Assembly: GCA_001692895.1 (NCBI GenBank)
Contig: KV748205.1
Location: 1,702,798-1,766,797, forward strand
Origin: Cenococcum geophilum 1.58
Taxonomy: Eukaryota; Ascomycota; Dothideomycetes; Gloniales; Gloniaceae
Reading direction: 5' to 3'
Length of the DNA stretch: 64,000 nucleotides
Every line of letters begins with the position of its first letter. Within the stretch, counting starts at the first letter, position 1. Positions 34,742-47,044 of this stretch are shown here, piece by piece. The notes under the pieces were generated by a model that did no database searches, had not been told where the DNA came from, and worked only from the letters and a program-made list of their open reading frames with translations. The translations under genes were made by a program, and so were the position numbers.

Positions 34742-37059
34742 ATGACTGCAGTCGCCCCTCTTCCCAATTTACAGCCCATTTCCCGGACAGGATGGAGCGC
34801 TTCTAACGGCGCTCCGAACGGCCTGAACGCCGACGAGTTCAGGATGTTCATGCCTCGCAGCAAAAGTGCCCAGCGACCAGCATCTTCAACGTCACTCACC
34901 TCCTCAGCCTCCTCAAACTCGACAATATCGGCTGCATCATCTCAATCAAACGGTGTGTCCTCGTCGCCCGCGGGGGAAACGACCACGTGGGGAGCAAGAA
35001 AGAAACCACCACGAGGCTTGTGGCCTGCATCGAAGGCCGAACCCATTTCGGGTCTATCTACAGCACGACCTCAATCTATCGCATCGGCATCTTCTGGCCC
35101 ATCCGCTGCCTCTGCAATCTCCGCCCTACACTCACCAGCCCCAATGGTTCCCTCACAACACAATGGCCAATCCCAAGTACAACAAAACGGCGCGCCACGG
35201 ACACCGGGTCAACCAGAGAACACTGCAATTCTACATCTAATCCCGATGAACGGCACTTTCGAGCGCAAGACCATCACTGTGCCTTTCTACCCTGACGTCC
35301 TCCGAATCGGCCGGCAAACCAATAACAAGACCATTCCAACGCCTTTGAACGGCTATTTTGATTCCAAAGTTCTTTCTCGACAACATGCGGAAATCTGGGC
35401 CGACCGCAATGGGAAAATATGGATTCGCGACGTCAAGTCATCAAACGGCACGTTTGTCAATGGGCAGCGACTATCTCAAGAAAACAGAGACTCAGACCCC
35501 CACGAACTTCGCGAGCAAGATATGCTGGAATTAGGTATCGACATTGTCAGTGAGGATCAGAAAACCATAGTCCACCACAAAGTTGCCGCTCGCGTCGAAC
35601 ATGCTGGTATCTACACCAATACTGGCAGCAGCATGCTGGACCTTAACTTCGGCGACCTTGACTCTCCGCAAATTGCTAATATTATCAGCCCTGGTGGGCC
35701 TCAGGGAATTGGCGGTATGAGAGGGCGCACAGGGAGCCAAGGTTCAATGAACGGCGGACGGTTGCAAACTCCGTCAAGCGCAGTTGGCAATAACATGGGT
35801 GGCATGGGTCAGCAACGACATATGAATTTTTGGTTGCAGCCCATTACGATGGAGCAGGTCGTCAAGAGACTCAACGTGAGTTATTAATCAAACGTTAGCA
35901 CAACTACTAATGAATCCACCAGTCGGAGATCAAACAAGCAAAACAACAATCTCAGGATCTCCAGCGAACAAGTCAGTACATTGACTCTGTATTGACGACA
36001 GAACCTAAGAAGGAGCCCGCGAAAGCATCACCGAGCCCACACATAAAAGTGTCACCTATCAAAGCTGACCTCAAAACTCGGTTCTCTGATCCCCCAGCAC
36101 CACCGCCTCAACAGCCACTTCCAGAAAAACCCGACGCGAACCAGCCCTCCTTGAGACGGAGTGATACAGAAAGAGCAAAGAGCAACAGCTCCCCAGTGCG
36201 ATCAGATTCTCACCTCCAACTATCTTCTCTCGCCGAAGCTCTAACAACAGCAAAGAAAGAAATAGAATCTCAGAGCTTGAGGCTTAAAGACTTGGAGGCT
36301 TCGCTCGCGCAGGAACGCCTTGCACGAGAAAGTGCTGAAGAGCGAGCTCTACGTCTAGAAATGGAGTCGCGTAGTGAGCGGCCAGACTCCGCATCGCTAG
36401 AAACGGATAATGAAGTACAGGTCAATGGAGTCAGCCCCGAGCAAGAAACTGGCTCTGAACCGACAATTGTGGACGACGTGAAACCAGAAGATGAACCGTC
36501 AATAAATCCTGTCGCCGACGCTGCAACTTCTCGCCTTCAACAAAGACTGGAAATTATGGTTGCTGAAATGGATGAGATGAAGCAGCAGATGGAGAAATAC
36601 CGCCAGCGTGCCGAGAGTGCAGAAGCGGAGAGTGCTACACACCGTAAGACGCTTGCTGAGATGGTGGAGAAGATTAGACAAGACGATGCCGAACGCACAG
36701 CACGAGAAGCCAAGAAGGAATGTCGACATAGCGAGAGCGAAGTTACGCCTGAACCTGTCAGCGCAGCCACGGACGGCTCTGATGGGGCTGGTGAGATACT
36801 GATTGTGAACGAGAAGGAAGATAATGTTGAGGTCGCTGGCGTAATACTGAGGAAATCCGGTTTACAGAACGGACGACCAGTCAGCCCTGAACAGGTTGCG
36901 GAGCTAGAAAAAGTAATAACGCAAACACTAGCAACGCGACCTGGCCGACACGACGCTATGCTAATCCATGGGGGACCGGCTGCATCAATATTCGGCATCG
37001 TTCTAATTGGCGTTGGACTCATGGCCTGGCTCAACTCATACCCGAAGGTGGAGCGGTGA
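34742..37059 (+). CDS. pro45: FHA-domain tail-anchored protein (SLMAP/PRO45/Far10-like)
   Basis: Two exons (34742-35875, 35923-37059; 47-nt intron with ACTAATG branch) give 756 residues. A Ser-rich N-terminus precedes an FHA domain at ~163-272, with phosphothreonine-binding signatures LRIGR (187-191), SRQHAE (212-217) and SSNGTFVNG (233-241). Then come a Gly/Met-rich linker, two coiled-coil stretches and a C-terminal membrane anchor (FGIVLIGVGLMAWLNSYP) followed by KVER. This order matches SLMAP in animals, PRO45 in Sordaria and Far10/Vps64 in yeast, the STRIPAK subunit that ties the complex to ER and nuclear-envelope membranes in hyphal fusion and development. The start is the first ATG in the frame (34742). 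Confidence 0.88.
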
Positions 37060-39159
37060 ATATTCGACGGGATTAATCATATCACCGCTTGCCATGATAT
37101 GCCGCTGCTACTGGGGATGGACTAGAAGAGAGGTGAGGAGAAAGGAAGACAAAGGAAAGGCGGCGCCGCGATTAATGATAGCATGTCAGCAGAGTATCTG
37201 GACTGCTTTGCGTGAGTTAGCATTCGGGTTGGATATTCCATGCTGACTCCTCCCATCATCTATCACACAACAGACACTTGGAAAGCTCAGAGGCTCACCA
37301 GCCTTCGGAAAAATGCAGCATATCCTCATCGTCATCTTCTTCAACCAACGGATTAATTTGAATCGTCTGGACCAGCTTTGCTTGGCGCATCGGCGTACAG
37401 ATCACGGCAGTGGCAGAATTGCCGTAGATGCATTGAACGGTCTAAAAGTGGAAGATACCTTGACTCATGACTACGAAACCCTACTACTCTTACTATACAT
37501 ACAGTCTCAACCCTTTCTTTTGCCACTTCGGCTTTGTACCCTTCATCGTTCGTTTTGGGGCACAAAAGATGTCTTCTTCGATCCTGGGGTCTTTTGTGAG
37601 GATTCTGGATGGTGTTTGGGCGTTGAACACTTTATTCTTCTTTGCGTCAATGTGTTGTGAATTTCTCACCTGTCCTAGGGGACCTTCTGGCGTTTTCTGA
37701 ATTTACCTATTCTTCAACCGAAAGCTCTTTCATTCGACCATTGTATCAGATTTCTTTTGTCGAACACGGTCGCTTATTGGATGGTCAACACAAGGAGAGA
37801 AGCCTCGAAACCCCACATTATGGGTAATTAGGTCTGTGGATGGCTAGAATAAGAGGATGGAACAATACTGCTATGTCTTCTTCAATGATACATATTTTGA
37901 CAACATTCAAATCTGACCAAATGATCTTTAACGTTATTGTAAAAATAATGGCCTAGCCGACTATTGGACCTAAATACATAAATACCCAGCCAATGAACGA
38001 TTGAGGCACTCAATGGGAGCGCACATATCCCGTCGCTCTATGCATTAATTTGCCCCTTCATGCAGCTTCCATGGACATCAAGACCGGTTGACAAAGCCCG
38101 ATTCGATCTCCTTCTCAGCCGCTCGGGCTCTAACAAAATTTCCAGTAACTCCGCCTAAAGGCATTCGCTTTTGCCTACCACCAAGGGGGCGGCTGTACGA
38201 TAGAACCGAAGATACAGTTAGTCAAGCATCCGCAAAGATGGCAGCGGCTTAATTGGAGACATGAGTTCAATCTCATCTTCGACGGCCCTAGAATTTTTCA
38301 CCTAGCCCTCCCGGTTTCCACGCCCTACAAGTCGACCATATTAGTACCTTTTAATTGGTGTCTTCCGGAGCACTGCTCCACTCATTGTTGGAAGTTTCCA
38401 GCTCTGATCCTTGCGAGTTCGATGGATGTTGCGAGATTGAAGGATGCAACATGCCCTTATTTGAAGCGAAGTCAGAATTGAGTTCGCCACAGGGCGTGGT
38501 AGATGTAACTTTGGTTTCAGTGTTACTTGCGCTGGAATTTTGTGATCCGTTGATGTCGACAGAGGAGCATTCGACGTGGCGAGTTACGAAGTTCAATCCG
38601 AAGGCGACTGTTCACCAGACACAAGTATGAGTTACTATAATAGATTGGCACAGAATATGTACATAGCGTAGTGTGGTCATTATACAAGGGTGACTGAAAG
38701 CTGTATAGAAATGGAAACATCGAGCATAGCGGCTATAAAGCCAAACATTACCGCAAGCTCATGGCCTGTGAAGGCATATTTGACGATGGGATGTTCTACT
38801 GTCGGCCATTACTGTCTGTCCAGCACTATTAGAGAATATTTTGAAGTGAGGAAATTGTAAAATTCAATGATATAAAACGGAGAACACTCTTGCGAGGGAA
38901 TACCCCATCATTTTAATCATTAGTTTAAGGTTTGAACAACCTCAACGTTAGATCAAGAATTCTCTCTTTCATGGGTCGGAGACTCTATTTCAATAGATGG
39001 TAACTCTAATCATACTCTTGAGGAGAACACAGCCCTCTTTTTGGTCGTCGTTCTCTTTAGAAGAAGCATGTGATATTTGTTGAAGGGTTTTCGGCCAACC
39101 TGCTTGAGGGGGGGAGGGTAGCTTCTCCTGGGAACTGGATGTTTCATAGTCGCCGGTCC
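37060..39159. other. 2.1-kb intergenic region
   Basis: It carries several open frames under 120 codons on both strands (for example 37313-37660 plus, 38351-38596 minus) but none shows a recognisable domain or supporting splice pattern. Part of it is the 3' end of the FHA transcript. 38880-39160 lies directly downstream of lip2. Confidence 0.4.
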
Positions 39160-39855
39160 TCACACTCCTTCAGTCACGTCTGTGATGCTGATGTCCCCAA
39201 TTTGCAGTTTCTTGGCGAACTCTTTGACGAAAACGTCCGTAACTTCTTCGACACTCGTGCCAACCACACCCTCGTTTTCGAAGCTTGTGGCTTTCTTGCC
39301 TTCTAATCCACAGGCAACAATCCTATTGAACCACCACAGATCGGTGTTTACATTCAGACCAATACCATGGCTTGTGATATTCCTCCTCATATGTACACCG
39401 ATAGCCGCGATCTTGTCCTCAGGTGTCGTCCAGACGCCCGTGTGCTCAGTAGCCATAGCTTTAATGCCGTAGCGATTGCACGTAGCGATCAGAGCCTTTT
39501 CGAGCACGCAGACATAGCTCCTCGGCGTTAACTTGTGTCGTCGCAAGTCGATTATCGGATATGCAACCAACTGTCCAGGTCCATGGAACGTAGTCTGCCC
39601 TCCTCGCATGGCCTCCACAAATTCTGCTGTGCTATTTGCACGAAGATACTCTTGCTGCTCAGCGCTTACAGTGCCAATTTCACGGCGGCCACAAGTGTAT
39701 ACGGGATTGAATTGGGCGGTAATGATGGTTGGGTCGGGCGCTGGAAGTGATTCGGAGGCTTTAGAAGCAAGGAAAGACTTCACGAGCGATTCCTGGAGGG
39801 CGGAAGCTCGCGCATAAGGCACAATGTGCGGAATTCGAAGGTGTATAAGCTTCAT
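39160..39855 (-). CDS. lip2: Lipoyl (octanoyl) transferase, LipB family
   Basis: Single exon, 231 residues. It transfers octanoate from acyl-carrier protein to lipoyl-dependent enzymes in mitochondria. Family signatures: RGGQTTFHGPGQ (84-95), YPIIDLR, TGVWT, KIAAIGVH (Lys148) and GIGLNVN (164-170), then IVACGLEGK with the likely catalytic Cys182. The Lys-Cys spacing of 34 equals that of the bacterial LipB Lys/Cys pair. The N-terminus is short and no strong mitochondrial presequence is visible. Divergent from pop7 across ~300 bp. Confidence 0.93.
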   Translation of the reverse strand: MKLIHLRIPHIVPYARASALQESLVKSFLASKASESLPAPDPTIITAQFNPVYTCGRREIGTVSAEQQEYLRANSTAEFVEAMRGGQTTFHGPGQLVAYPIIDLRRHKLTPRSYVCVLEKALIATCNRYGIKAMATEHTGVWTTPEDKIAAIGVHMRRNITSHGIGLNVNTDLWWFNRIVACGLEGKKATSFENEGVVGTSVEEVTDVFVKEFAKKLQIGDISITDVTEGV

Positions 39856-40157
39856 GGGACTAATACAAGCCTGGGGGGTTTCCTAGCAGTTATGGTCTTG
39901 CAGTTTTGGCGCATCCTAGAAATTTCAGCCCTACCCGCACAGAGGGCCGTGCTTTCCAACATCGTTAACTCCACCATGCGATTTCTTGGTCCATCTACTC
40001 GATTTAGCCAATGTCATGGTAGCAATACATAAATCCGCTCGTAATCTCTCGGGAGACTGCCTTCTTAGGCTGAACCTTCATTCGCGCCATTGATTAGTTA
40101 AACGCGCCTACCGCGCGAAAATTCGCATCTCAAAATTACTCCTTTCGAAGCGCAACT
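39856..40157. promoter_or_regulatory. Bidirectional promoter, lip2 / pop7
   Basis: 302 bp separate the two start codons, which face away from each other. Both promoters must lie here unless they overlap coding sequence. No factor site was recognised. Confidence 0.6.
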
Positions 40158-40865
40158 ATGGCTGACTCTCAATCAAATCCCGATCCTGCTGGCTTCCGCA
40201 AACCAGAGAAGCTTCCCAAGCTACCAAGCTGTATGCGCCCCTTTCCCTACTTATTTGATATACGATCTTAGCTAATTCCATCTCCAGACGCGAAAATATC
40301 AAAGCGACCACTTCTCCATCCCGCCATCCCTAACCCATTTGCCTCTTCCGCCTTCCAAAAAGTAGTCTATGTAAAGCACAAAACTCCCTTTATCCCTATT
40401 ATTAAGCGTGTTCGACATCTCCTTTCCAAAGCAGAGGATAGAGACACGCAGTCCCTCATTTCACGCAAGACACCATTAGATGCAAAGAGGGTCGAGGCGG
40501 CTATAGCAGGAGGCCAAGAGGAGAAGAAGGGGAATCGAGAGGAGATATATGTGAAGGCAACGGGTAGAGCGATTGAGCGGGCACTGCAGGTTGCATTATT
40601 CTTCCAACAGCAGAGTGATTGCCGAGTCAGGATATCTACTGGGACGGCGGATGCGATCGACGATATTATTGTGAAACCAAAGAAGAATAGGGCTAATTTG
40701 CCGAACGATGAAGAGGATAGAGACGTTCATGAAAATAAAAATGGGCAAAAGCCAGGCCAGAAGAGAAAGAGGGCAGACGAGAGAGCAGACGAGAAGGAGA
40801 TGGAATTTCCAGAGGCCAGGATACGGCACACGAATGTGATTGAAGTTGCTATCAGCTTACGCTGA
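40158..40865 (+). CDS. pop7: RNase P/MRP subunit Pop7 (Rpp20, Alba fold)
   Basis: Two exons (40158-40230, 40288-40865; 57-nt intron) give 216 residues. Rpp20/Pop7 features: FQKVVYVKHKTPFIPIIKRV (first strand and helix), YVKATGRAIERALQVALFFQ, DCRVRISTGTADAIDDI and a terminal RIRHTNVIEVAISLR. The protein binds the P3 arm of RNase P and MRP RNA together with Pop6. A charged insertion (~residues 166-200, KKNRANLPNDEEDRD onward) precedes the last strand. Splicing restores LPSYAKISKRP across the junction. Confidence 0.88.
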
Positions 40866-42509
40866 AGCTGGTGATATGGATACCGCTGCCAAAGCAACGT
40901 CTTGGGCATCGAATAGAGGCAAATCAGCCCAAGAACGACCCGCCATTTCAACGACACGGCTCAGAAAGCACGATTACGTTCACAGTAAGCTACCCCATTT
41001 TTATAGAAAATCTTTTTAATTCTTCGTGCAGCATAGCGCTCTTCAACTAGACTGTATCTCTAGACGCCTAGTCAACCATCTAGATACATCCTAAAGGGCA
41101 TGCATGAAACAGGACCATTATTCACTTTCAAGAACGCTTTGGCGTCTGAGCAAGGGCATTCAAATGCCGATAACCCAACGCATGTACCGGTAAATGTTGA
41201 GCGGTGTAATATTATTTCATACGCTTGTCATTTAATGGGCCAGTGCACGATTGTACCTTGCTTCATAGTTCCCTTAAGAGCGGTATCCCTGAGACGTGAA
41301 ATGGCATATGCGAATAGTGATATATCTGCGGATTTGGCAGCTGCGACACCCCTTTCCGGGTTTGAGATAGCCTGTATATGCGCAAGGTTCTGTTGCATCT
41401 TTAACAGCGTTTTCATTCGTCAACATTCCGGTCGAAGTTAGGATTCTAGAAAGACACTAGAAAACGCCAAAAACGCTCTCACAGGGCAGTCTGAAGCCAA
41501 TAGGTTTTGGCCGAGGACATTTTACATTGATCGGCATCACCAGAGCATTGGCTCTTACCGACTGTGGTAAGTATCTATGCAAGAGCAAATTCCCTCAAAC
41601 TTCTAGTGCCTTACGTCCCTTGGAAAGGATTGACCTGGACTTCAGCCAATTGAAGATTGACAACTCTTCAAGTCGGGGATGAAATGGCGCCTAACGATGT
41701 CGATGTATGCAAGCCACGTTCCATGTCATTTGTCCAGATTCCTAGCGGGGCAAAGAGGGACCTGTGAGAGTCTTCGCCAAGGAATATGCGTCTGTAGATG
41801 TGGACCTCCAGCCCCTCCACAACCACTAAGAATTTGACCCTCCACATGCGACTCCGTGCATCCTGCAGCTAAGCAAGGCTCAAAGCCTGCTTGCCGTCAA
41901 TATTCATGGTCCAAGCTCTTCCGACAGATTTGTTGGGATATCGTCATCTTTTCCAACATCGTTCCTGAGACGATAAGGCGCCATGGCGGGATAGAGAATG
42001 CCGCAATTGGCTGAATGCCAAAAGATGCTGCACGGTTCCTCGATTTTGATCGTGCAGCCAAGATGCCCTTATTGGCTCTTTATGACTATCATTTTCATGG
42101 GTTCGACATCCCATGCAACGGTAGCACTATTAGGTGACCGGTGCACTGGCAAAATAACAATTGGGCATCTCAACTTAATCCGATTGGATCTTATCGATAA
42201 TCATAGGACGAATTGTATCGTTGCAAGGGATACGGTATCAAGTCAATGCTTTTTCATCAGCGAAACCTATATACTCTAATGTACTTTCGCTATTCAAGTG
42301 CTATCAGCCAGAAGCACTAGATCACTTTGTTCCTTGAATCTAGTGGCATCTTTGTAGATGGCTAGGATATTTAATCCGCCCCTGATTGGAACCCTCCCTT
42401 TACCCAAGTCTCAATATCATCACCATATAGGTATTAAATTCAACCTGCGTGGTTCTAGGCCGGCTGTAGATGCATTCAGTCGGAGCCTACACGCCAACCA
42501 TTAGCGTCA
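40866..42509. other. 1.6-kb intergenic region
   Basis: Open frames at 41100-41441 (plus) and 41998-42279 (plus) have no recognisable domain. Given the decay in the transporter that follows, part may be an eroded promoter or gene. Nothing is supported. Confidence 0.4.
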
Positions 42510-44018
42510 GATGCCATTGCAAATGACCGCCGGCGGAAGAGCGTCAATGATCAGGTGGTCACTGGTGCGGGGGAAATTACCACTCGCCAATCCGTTATCC
42601 CTGTTACACTCGTTACTGTCTTGTTTTTCATGTGGAGATTTGCCTATGGACTTCCGGATGTACTGAACAAACACTTTCAAGAAGTTCTGCATGTACCTGC
42701 CGCCGAGTCCGCCGGCCTATAGGGTGCTTACTTCGGGTATCTGATTACATCTCCATTTCACTATCAGACTGGGGACTCGCACTTTTACCAGCGCATATTT
42801 TATTGGCCCTTTGATGTACTCCGGCTGCATTGTTCACAAGTTTGGTTATCGATGGACTTTTATCACCGGTCTGTGCATCTCCGGCGTTAGGGCTCTCCTC
42901 TTCTAGCCCAGCGGCATAAAGCGCTCTTTTGATGGTTTCTATGGATCCATGTTCATTGTCGGCTCTGGCCTATCCACTCTCGAAACCAGCGCAAACCCAT
43001 TCATTGCTACTTGCGGCAGGCATAAATTGTATGGTACATAGTTGCAATATGCTGATAAAACCAGGTCCTCCTCGCTGGTCTGAGCTGAGGTTGAATCTCC
43101 CCCAAGCCTTCCAGGCTATCGGAACCGTGGTTGCTCCTGTTCTCGCAAGCTACGTGCTCTTTAAGAACGTTAGTCAGGCAGGCGACACAAGTTTGCAAAG
43201 CATCCAATGGGTCTATCTCGGCGCCGCGATTTTCGTCATCTCGTTAGCCGTCGTATTCTTCTTCGCCCCTATTCCGGAAGTTACAGATGCAGACATGGCT
43301 GCCCAGGCCGAAACAACCACGGATGCTACTAGATACACGGATAAGCGTCTTCGCCACCAATATACTCTTTCTGGGGCGTTGCGGCACAGTTCTGTTATTT
43401 CGGCTCTCAAGTCGCAATCGCCAGCCACTTCATCAACTACGTGACGACAGTCAAGCCATCACTCACATCCACTCAGGGCCAAACTCGCTCGCAGTAGCGC
43501 AAGCACTTTTCGCGATCGGCCGTTTCTCCGCCGCCTGAAGGCCGTCAAGCCTCGCTACATTCTATTTACATATATGAGCGGCATTATTGTGTTCATCGCC
43601 GCGGCAATCGGGACGAAGGGCAATACCGGCATCGCGATGCTAAGCTTGGTGCTGTTCTTCGAATCTTGCATCTTCTCAAAAATCTTCACATTGTCGCTAC
43701 GAGGGCTCGGTAGACACACCAAGCGCGGCGCCCCCCCCCCCCCCCGTCCCCTCAGAATCTGGTGGCTGTATTCCCACCCATGCTGGGCGCTGTGACCGAT
43801 GCTAAGGATGCTAGGATCGCGATGTGTGTGCCGCTGGTCAGCTTTCTAATTACACGGTCCCTCCCCATCTGCCTCAATCTCATCAAGGCCAAGGAGTTCG
43901 ATGGATTGAGGGAGAGCAGAGTGGGAATCGAGGGACCAGTGGATGTTGAGTCCATTGCGGAAAGTTATCATGAGAAAGATATGGAGGCTGCCAGGGTTGA
44001 GGTTGTGGCTAAGGCATA
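42510..44018 (+). pseudogene. FHS-family (fucose/glucose-galactose) MFS transporter, decayed
   Basis: Three frames give successive parts of a fungal FHS sugar:proton symporter: VTLVTVLFFMWRFAYGLPDV, LNKHFQEVLHVPAAESAGL-stop-GAYFG (TAG for expected CAG), ALLF-stop-PSGIKRSF (TAG for TGG), GLSTLETSANPFIA, QAIGTVVAPVLASYV, FFFAPIPEVTDADMAAQAE, IAMLSLVLFFESCIF and LRGLGRHTKRGA. Frameshifts lie near 42740, 43380, 43490 and at a C-run (43732-43745) that replaces part of a helix. An intron donor near 43014 appears as GC, not GT. The tail ends DVESIAESYHEKD. The gene is not functional; C-to-T nonsense changes fit mild RIP or neutral decay. Confidence 0.85.
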
Positions 44019-44381
44019 AAGTCTTGTCCCACTCAGATTCAACTCCTTAGTTTCTTAGTGCTTCTTTTTGAAGTCAGGGCTCATAGACTTAGAAGTTAGG
44101 TATCCATAGAAAAATTATAGATGTAGAATATTCACAGCATAGGACATCTTCCGACATATGTTTTAGCATATTGAAAGAACTTCAGAACATATTAGCACCG
44201 GTGAAAATGTCTAGGCTCTTTAAAGCGAGAGTGGCTTTCTGAAGACACTATTGCAACCACTTTTAAGCTGTGCTTAATTTCTAATACCTCTCTCAGAGGT
44301 ATTACTGAAATAAGCTAGAATTACCGCCACTAAGGAAACTCACTCTAACGTCCCCCTAACTAAGAACAATTTGGCTCGACA
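44019..44381. other. Convergent spacer
   Basis: 363 bp between the transporter pseudogene and the DUF1868 gene, which converge. No feature was recognised. Confidence 0.5.
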
Positions 44382-45122
44382 CTATGCGTCTATGCCCTGA
44401 TTCTTCAAGTAGAACTGTTTATTGAACACAAACATGTTCTCAAACTTGCAAAACTCGGGCGCGCCGAGCTCGAACTCGACCGGCATTTCCTGCAAATGAT
44501 CCATCAGAAGCGTAAACAGCTCGCTCTTCTGTTCCTCGGTCAGATACCGAAGTAGGTATGCCACGCTCAAGTGCAGGCCATAGGAATCATGGTGGGGATG
44601 GCGAATCTGAAGTAAATCCGCCAGCCTATCGCGTAGATCTCGCAGTCTCGCAGCTTCCGCTGTGGTGCTGGGCTCCAAGTGGACTCCGATGACGATTCCA
44701 GGAGGGTCGAAGCCCGTGATTGACATCTGGTAGGGTGGGTTACATTTCAGGTCAAACGAAGAGAGTTTTTTCGCAAAGAGAGCGTCGCAATCCTCAAGGG
44801 GGGCATCGATGGCCAGGTCGCTGGGCCAGAAGCCGGGTTGGCGAACCTCATCGCAGACACCTTCGAAGACTGTCATATGCCAGCTTGATGGAGGGAGCAA
44901 GGCAATAACAGAGGATAGGTTGCTTTGGAGCAGCTTTTCGTGCAGAACGAGCATGGAAGCGTAGAGGTCGCTTGATGGAGACAGGTGAGAGATGATCGTG
45001 TTGCCGGGGAAGTGCTGGACACTACCATCAACACCAAACTTGCTAGGGACGCCACGTGGATATTCCGGTCGCAAAGTATTAGCCTGTCGCCGATGTTCCA
45101 CATCATCTAGCACTGATTCCAT
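44382..45122 (-). CDS. DUF1868 / 2H phosphoesterase-like protein
   Basis: Single exon, 246 residues. It carries two H-x-[ST] motifs: HMT at 82-84 (in SSWHMTVFEG) and HLS at 184-186 (in YGLHLSVAYL), the catalytic pair of the 2H phosphoesterase fold. The surrounding FPGNTIISHL and KFENMFVFNKQFYL fit the DUF1868 family. Members of the fold act on cyclic nucleotide-type phosphates or RNA ends; the substrate here is unknown. It looks intact, unlike both flanking genes. Confidence 0.8.
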   Translation of the reverse strand: MESVLDDVEHRRQANTLRPEYPRGVPSKFGVDGSVQHFPGNTIISHLSPSSDLYASMLVLHEKLLQSNLSSVIALLPPSSWHMTVFEGVCDEVRQPGFWPSDLAIDAPLEDCDALFAKKLSSFDLKCNPPYQMSITGFDPPGIVIGVHLEPSTTAEAARLRDLRDRLADLLQIRHPHHDSYGLHLSVAYLLRYLTEEQKSELFTLLMDHLQEMPVEFELGAPEFCKFENMFVFNKQFYLKNQGIDA

Positions 45123-45544
45123 TTTCCAAAATTGTAAAGGAGAACGGATCAGTAATGTTTCCTCAACTTCTGCATATCATGGCGTGGCGTGCTTATGCAC
45201 TAGGCTACAGTTCAGTTGTGGAGGATGCAGGTCGCCTAACAATGCTAGAAGTACGGCTGACCTAGCCGAAACAAGGTAGTCCCGACTCGTAACCTTTGAC
45301 CAATCACTTCGCCACATCTGCATCCCACGCATCTCAAATAAGTCTATTTGCTAAAATATATGCCAAGCATTATCTAAGTAGATTTGTGGTCACCTGCTAA
45401 AACCGTCTACTCTCAAGATGTCAAGCTCCAATTCACGCAGAGCATTAGCTCTCTTCTTTAGCTTCTTGCAATTCGATACTCATATCCTTAGTACTCCTGG
45501 TTAGCTTTTCTTACAAGCATTATCAGTCAATCTGTACCACAGTC
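45123..45544. promoter_or_regulatory. Divergent upstream region
   Basis: 422 bp between the start of the DUF1868 gene and the start of the ADH pseudogene. No sites were recognised. Confidence 0.45.
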
Positions 45545-46575
45545 ATGGATACCTCAAATAAGAAGACGACAGTGATTTCAGAGACCGGAAAAGCAGGTGT
45601 TGCAGTAAACCCAGGCCCAAACTTCAGCGTCGTAATAGAAGATGTGCCAGTCCCTAAGCCAGGTCAACCCCATAAATTCCCAACCCCATCAATCCCCAAC
45701 CCCACCCAATCCCTCCGCTCAAGCAACCCAGCCATCTAGCCACCTCCACAGGCCCCGACGGTCTCCTCCTGCGGCTAAACGCAACAGGGATCTGCTACTC
45801 AGACATCCACCACATGCTCGAAGACCCGCCAACGCCGACAATGCGCGACTTCAGCGCGCGGTCGCCCAGCCACGAAAGGCGCGGGCGTGGTCATGGCGCT
45901 GGGCCCGAACGTCAAGGACTGGCACGTCGGCGACCGCGCCGGCGTCAAGCCCGCCTACGACGCCTGCTTCAGCTGCGAGCTGTGCTAGAGCATGCTAGAG
46001 ACGCACTGTCCGCAGAGCTCGCAGACGGGGCTGCAGCACCCCGGCACGTGTTAGCAGTATACTGTCACTCCGGCGCGGTATATGACGCGCATCCCGGATG
46101 GCGTCGATGATTTCACTGCGGGCCCGATCATGTCTGGTGGAAGTACGATCTATAGCAGTCTCCAGGAGTCGGCCTGAAACCGGGGGGTTAGGCGGTATTT
46201 CCGGGTTCGGTGGGAGGCGTGGGGCATATGGGTGTTCAGTTAGTGATGGCGATGGTGATGAGAGTGATTGGAGTGGATGGGGGGGTGCGAAGAAGAAGCT
46301 GTGCATGAAGCTGGGGTTCACGAAGGTGAAGGATGTGGCGGAAGAGGTGATGAGGATTACGGACGAGAAAGGAGCCCATGGGGATTTTGTAAAGGCAAGG
46401 GGTAACGCTGCATATGAAGCCGCACCGAAAATGGTGAGGGTGGTCGGAAGAGTGATGTGCGTTGGTCTGCGTAAGTGACTTTATACGGGGCATTTCATCT
46501 TGGGATATTTGCGCGCTAATAACAGTCTTAGCGCCTGCCGGTACATGTATCGCCGGGGCAGACCCTCACTAGTAT
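45545..46575 (+). pseudogene. Zinc-type alcohol dehydrogenase, frameshifted and cut by copia
   Basis: Starts MDTSNKKTTVISETGKAGVA. An 84-nt intron (45660-45743) gives PKPGPDGLLLRLNATGICYS and HHMLEDPPTPTMRDFS. An extra A at ~45877 shifts the frame out of HEGAGVVMALG; the other frame then reads VGDRAGVKPAYDACFSCELC-stop, with structural-zinc cysteines and two TAG codons. The cofactor region is readable near 46210-46480 (VGHMGVQL, TKVKDVAEEV, EKGAHG, APKMVRVVGRVMCVGL). After a further intron the sequence reads PAGTCIAGADP and stops at the copia LTR (46576), so the C-terminus is gone. Confidence 0.85.
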
Positions 46576-46928
46576 GTAGCTAAACGGCTACATATAATTA
46601 GCACGCTAGTCGACACAATATTAGACACTCAAGAAGCGCTGAATTATACTGCGAGAGCAAGCCAAAACTGTTGAACGGACGATCAGGAATGAGAACTCTG
46701 TTTATTAAAGAGGGCTCTAGAAGCTCTCTTATATACATCAGGTAGGTCCAAATACAATAACGACGACGTCGTCATNTAGTAGGTCATAGTTAANAGAAAC
46801 AGGTAATGAGACGTTCNATNAGACATACGAGCTCAAGATACGAGACAACTGAGACATAGTTCGTATAGACGATCTAGGTCGTCAGACAGTATTACGATGG
46901 TAGTAAGGAACTTCGATTCAGGTTAACA
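46576..46928 (-). repeat. Copia 3' LTR
   Basis: In element orientation it begins TGTTAACCTGAATCG and ends GCCGTTTAGCTACA. It contains TATATAAGAGAG (TATA-like) and AATAAA (polyadenylation-like) in sensible order. Four undetermined bases (46776, 46795, 46817, 46820) lie inside, and they suggest a polymorphic or poorly resolved repeat. Confidence 0.75.
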
Positions 46929-47044
46929 CACCCCCCCAGCTGCACAGAGCCTTCTGGGCTGCTGTAGAAATACTAAAAAGTCACGATAGCAATTTGGTGT
47001 TGAGTCAAAGGAAATCCTCTATATATTTACCTTACCTAAATATC

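Noticed and set aside
37313..37660. Plus-strand 115-codon frame downstream of the FHA gene
   Set aside because: No domain and no sign of introns; probably chance or 3' untranslated region.
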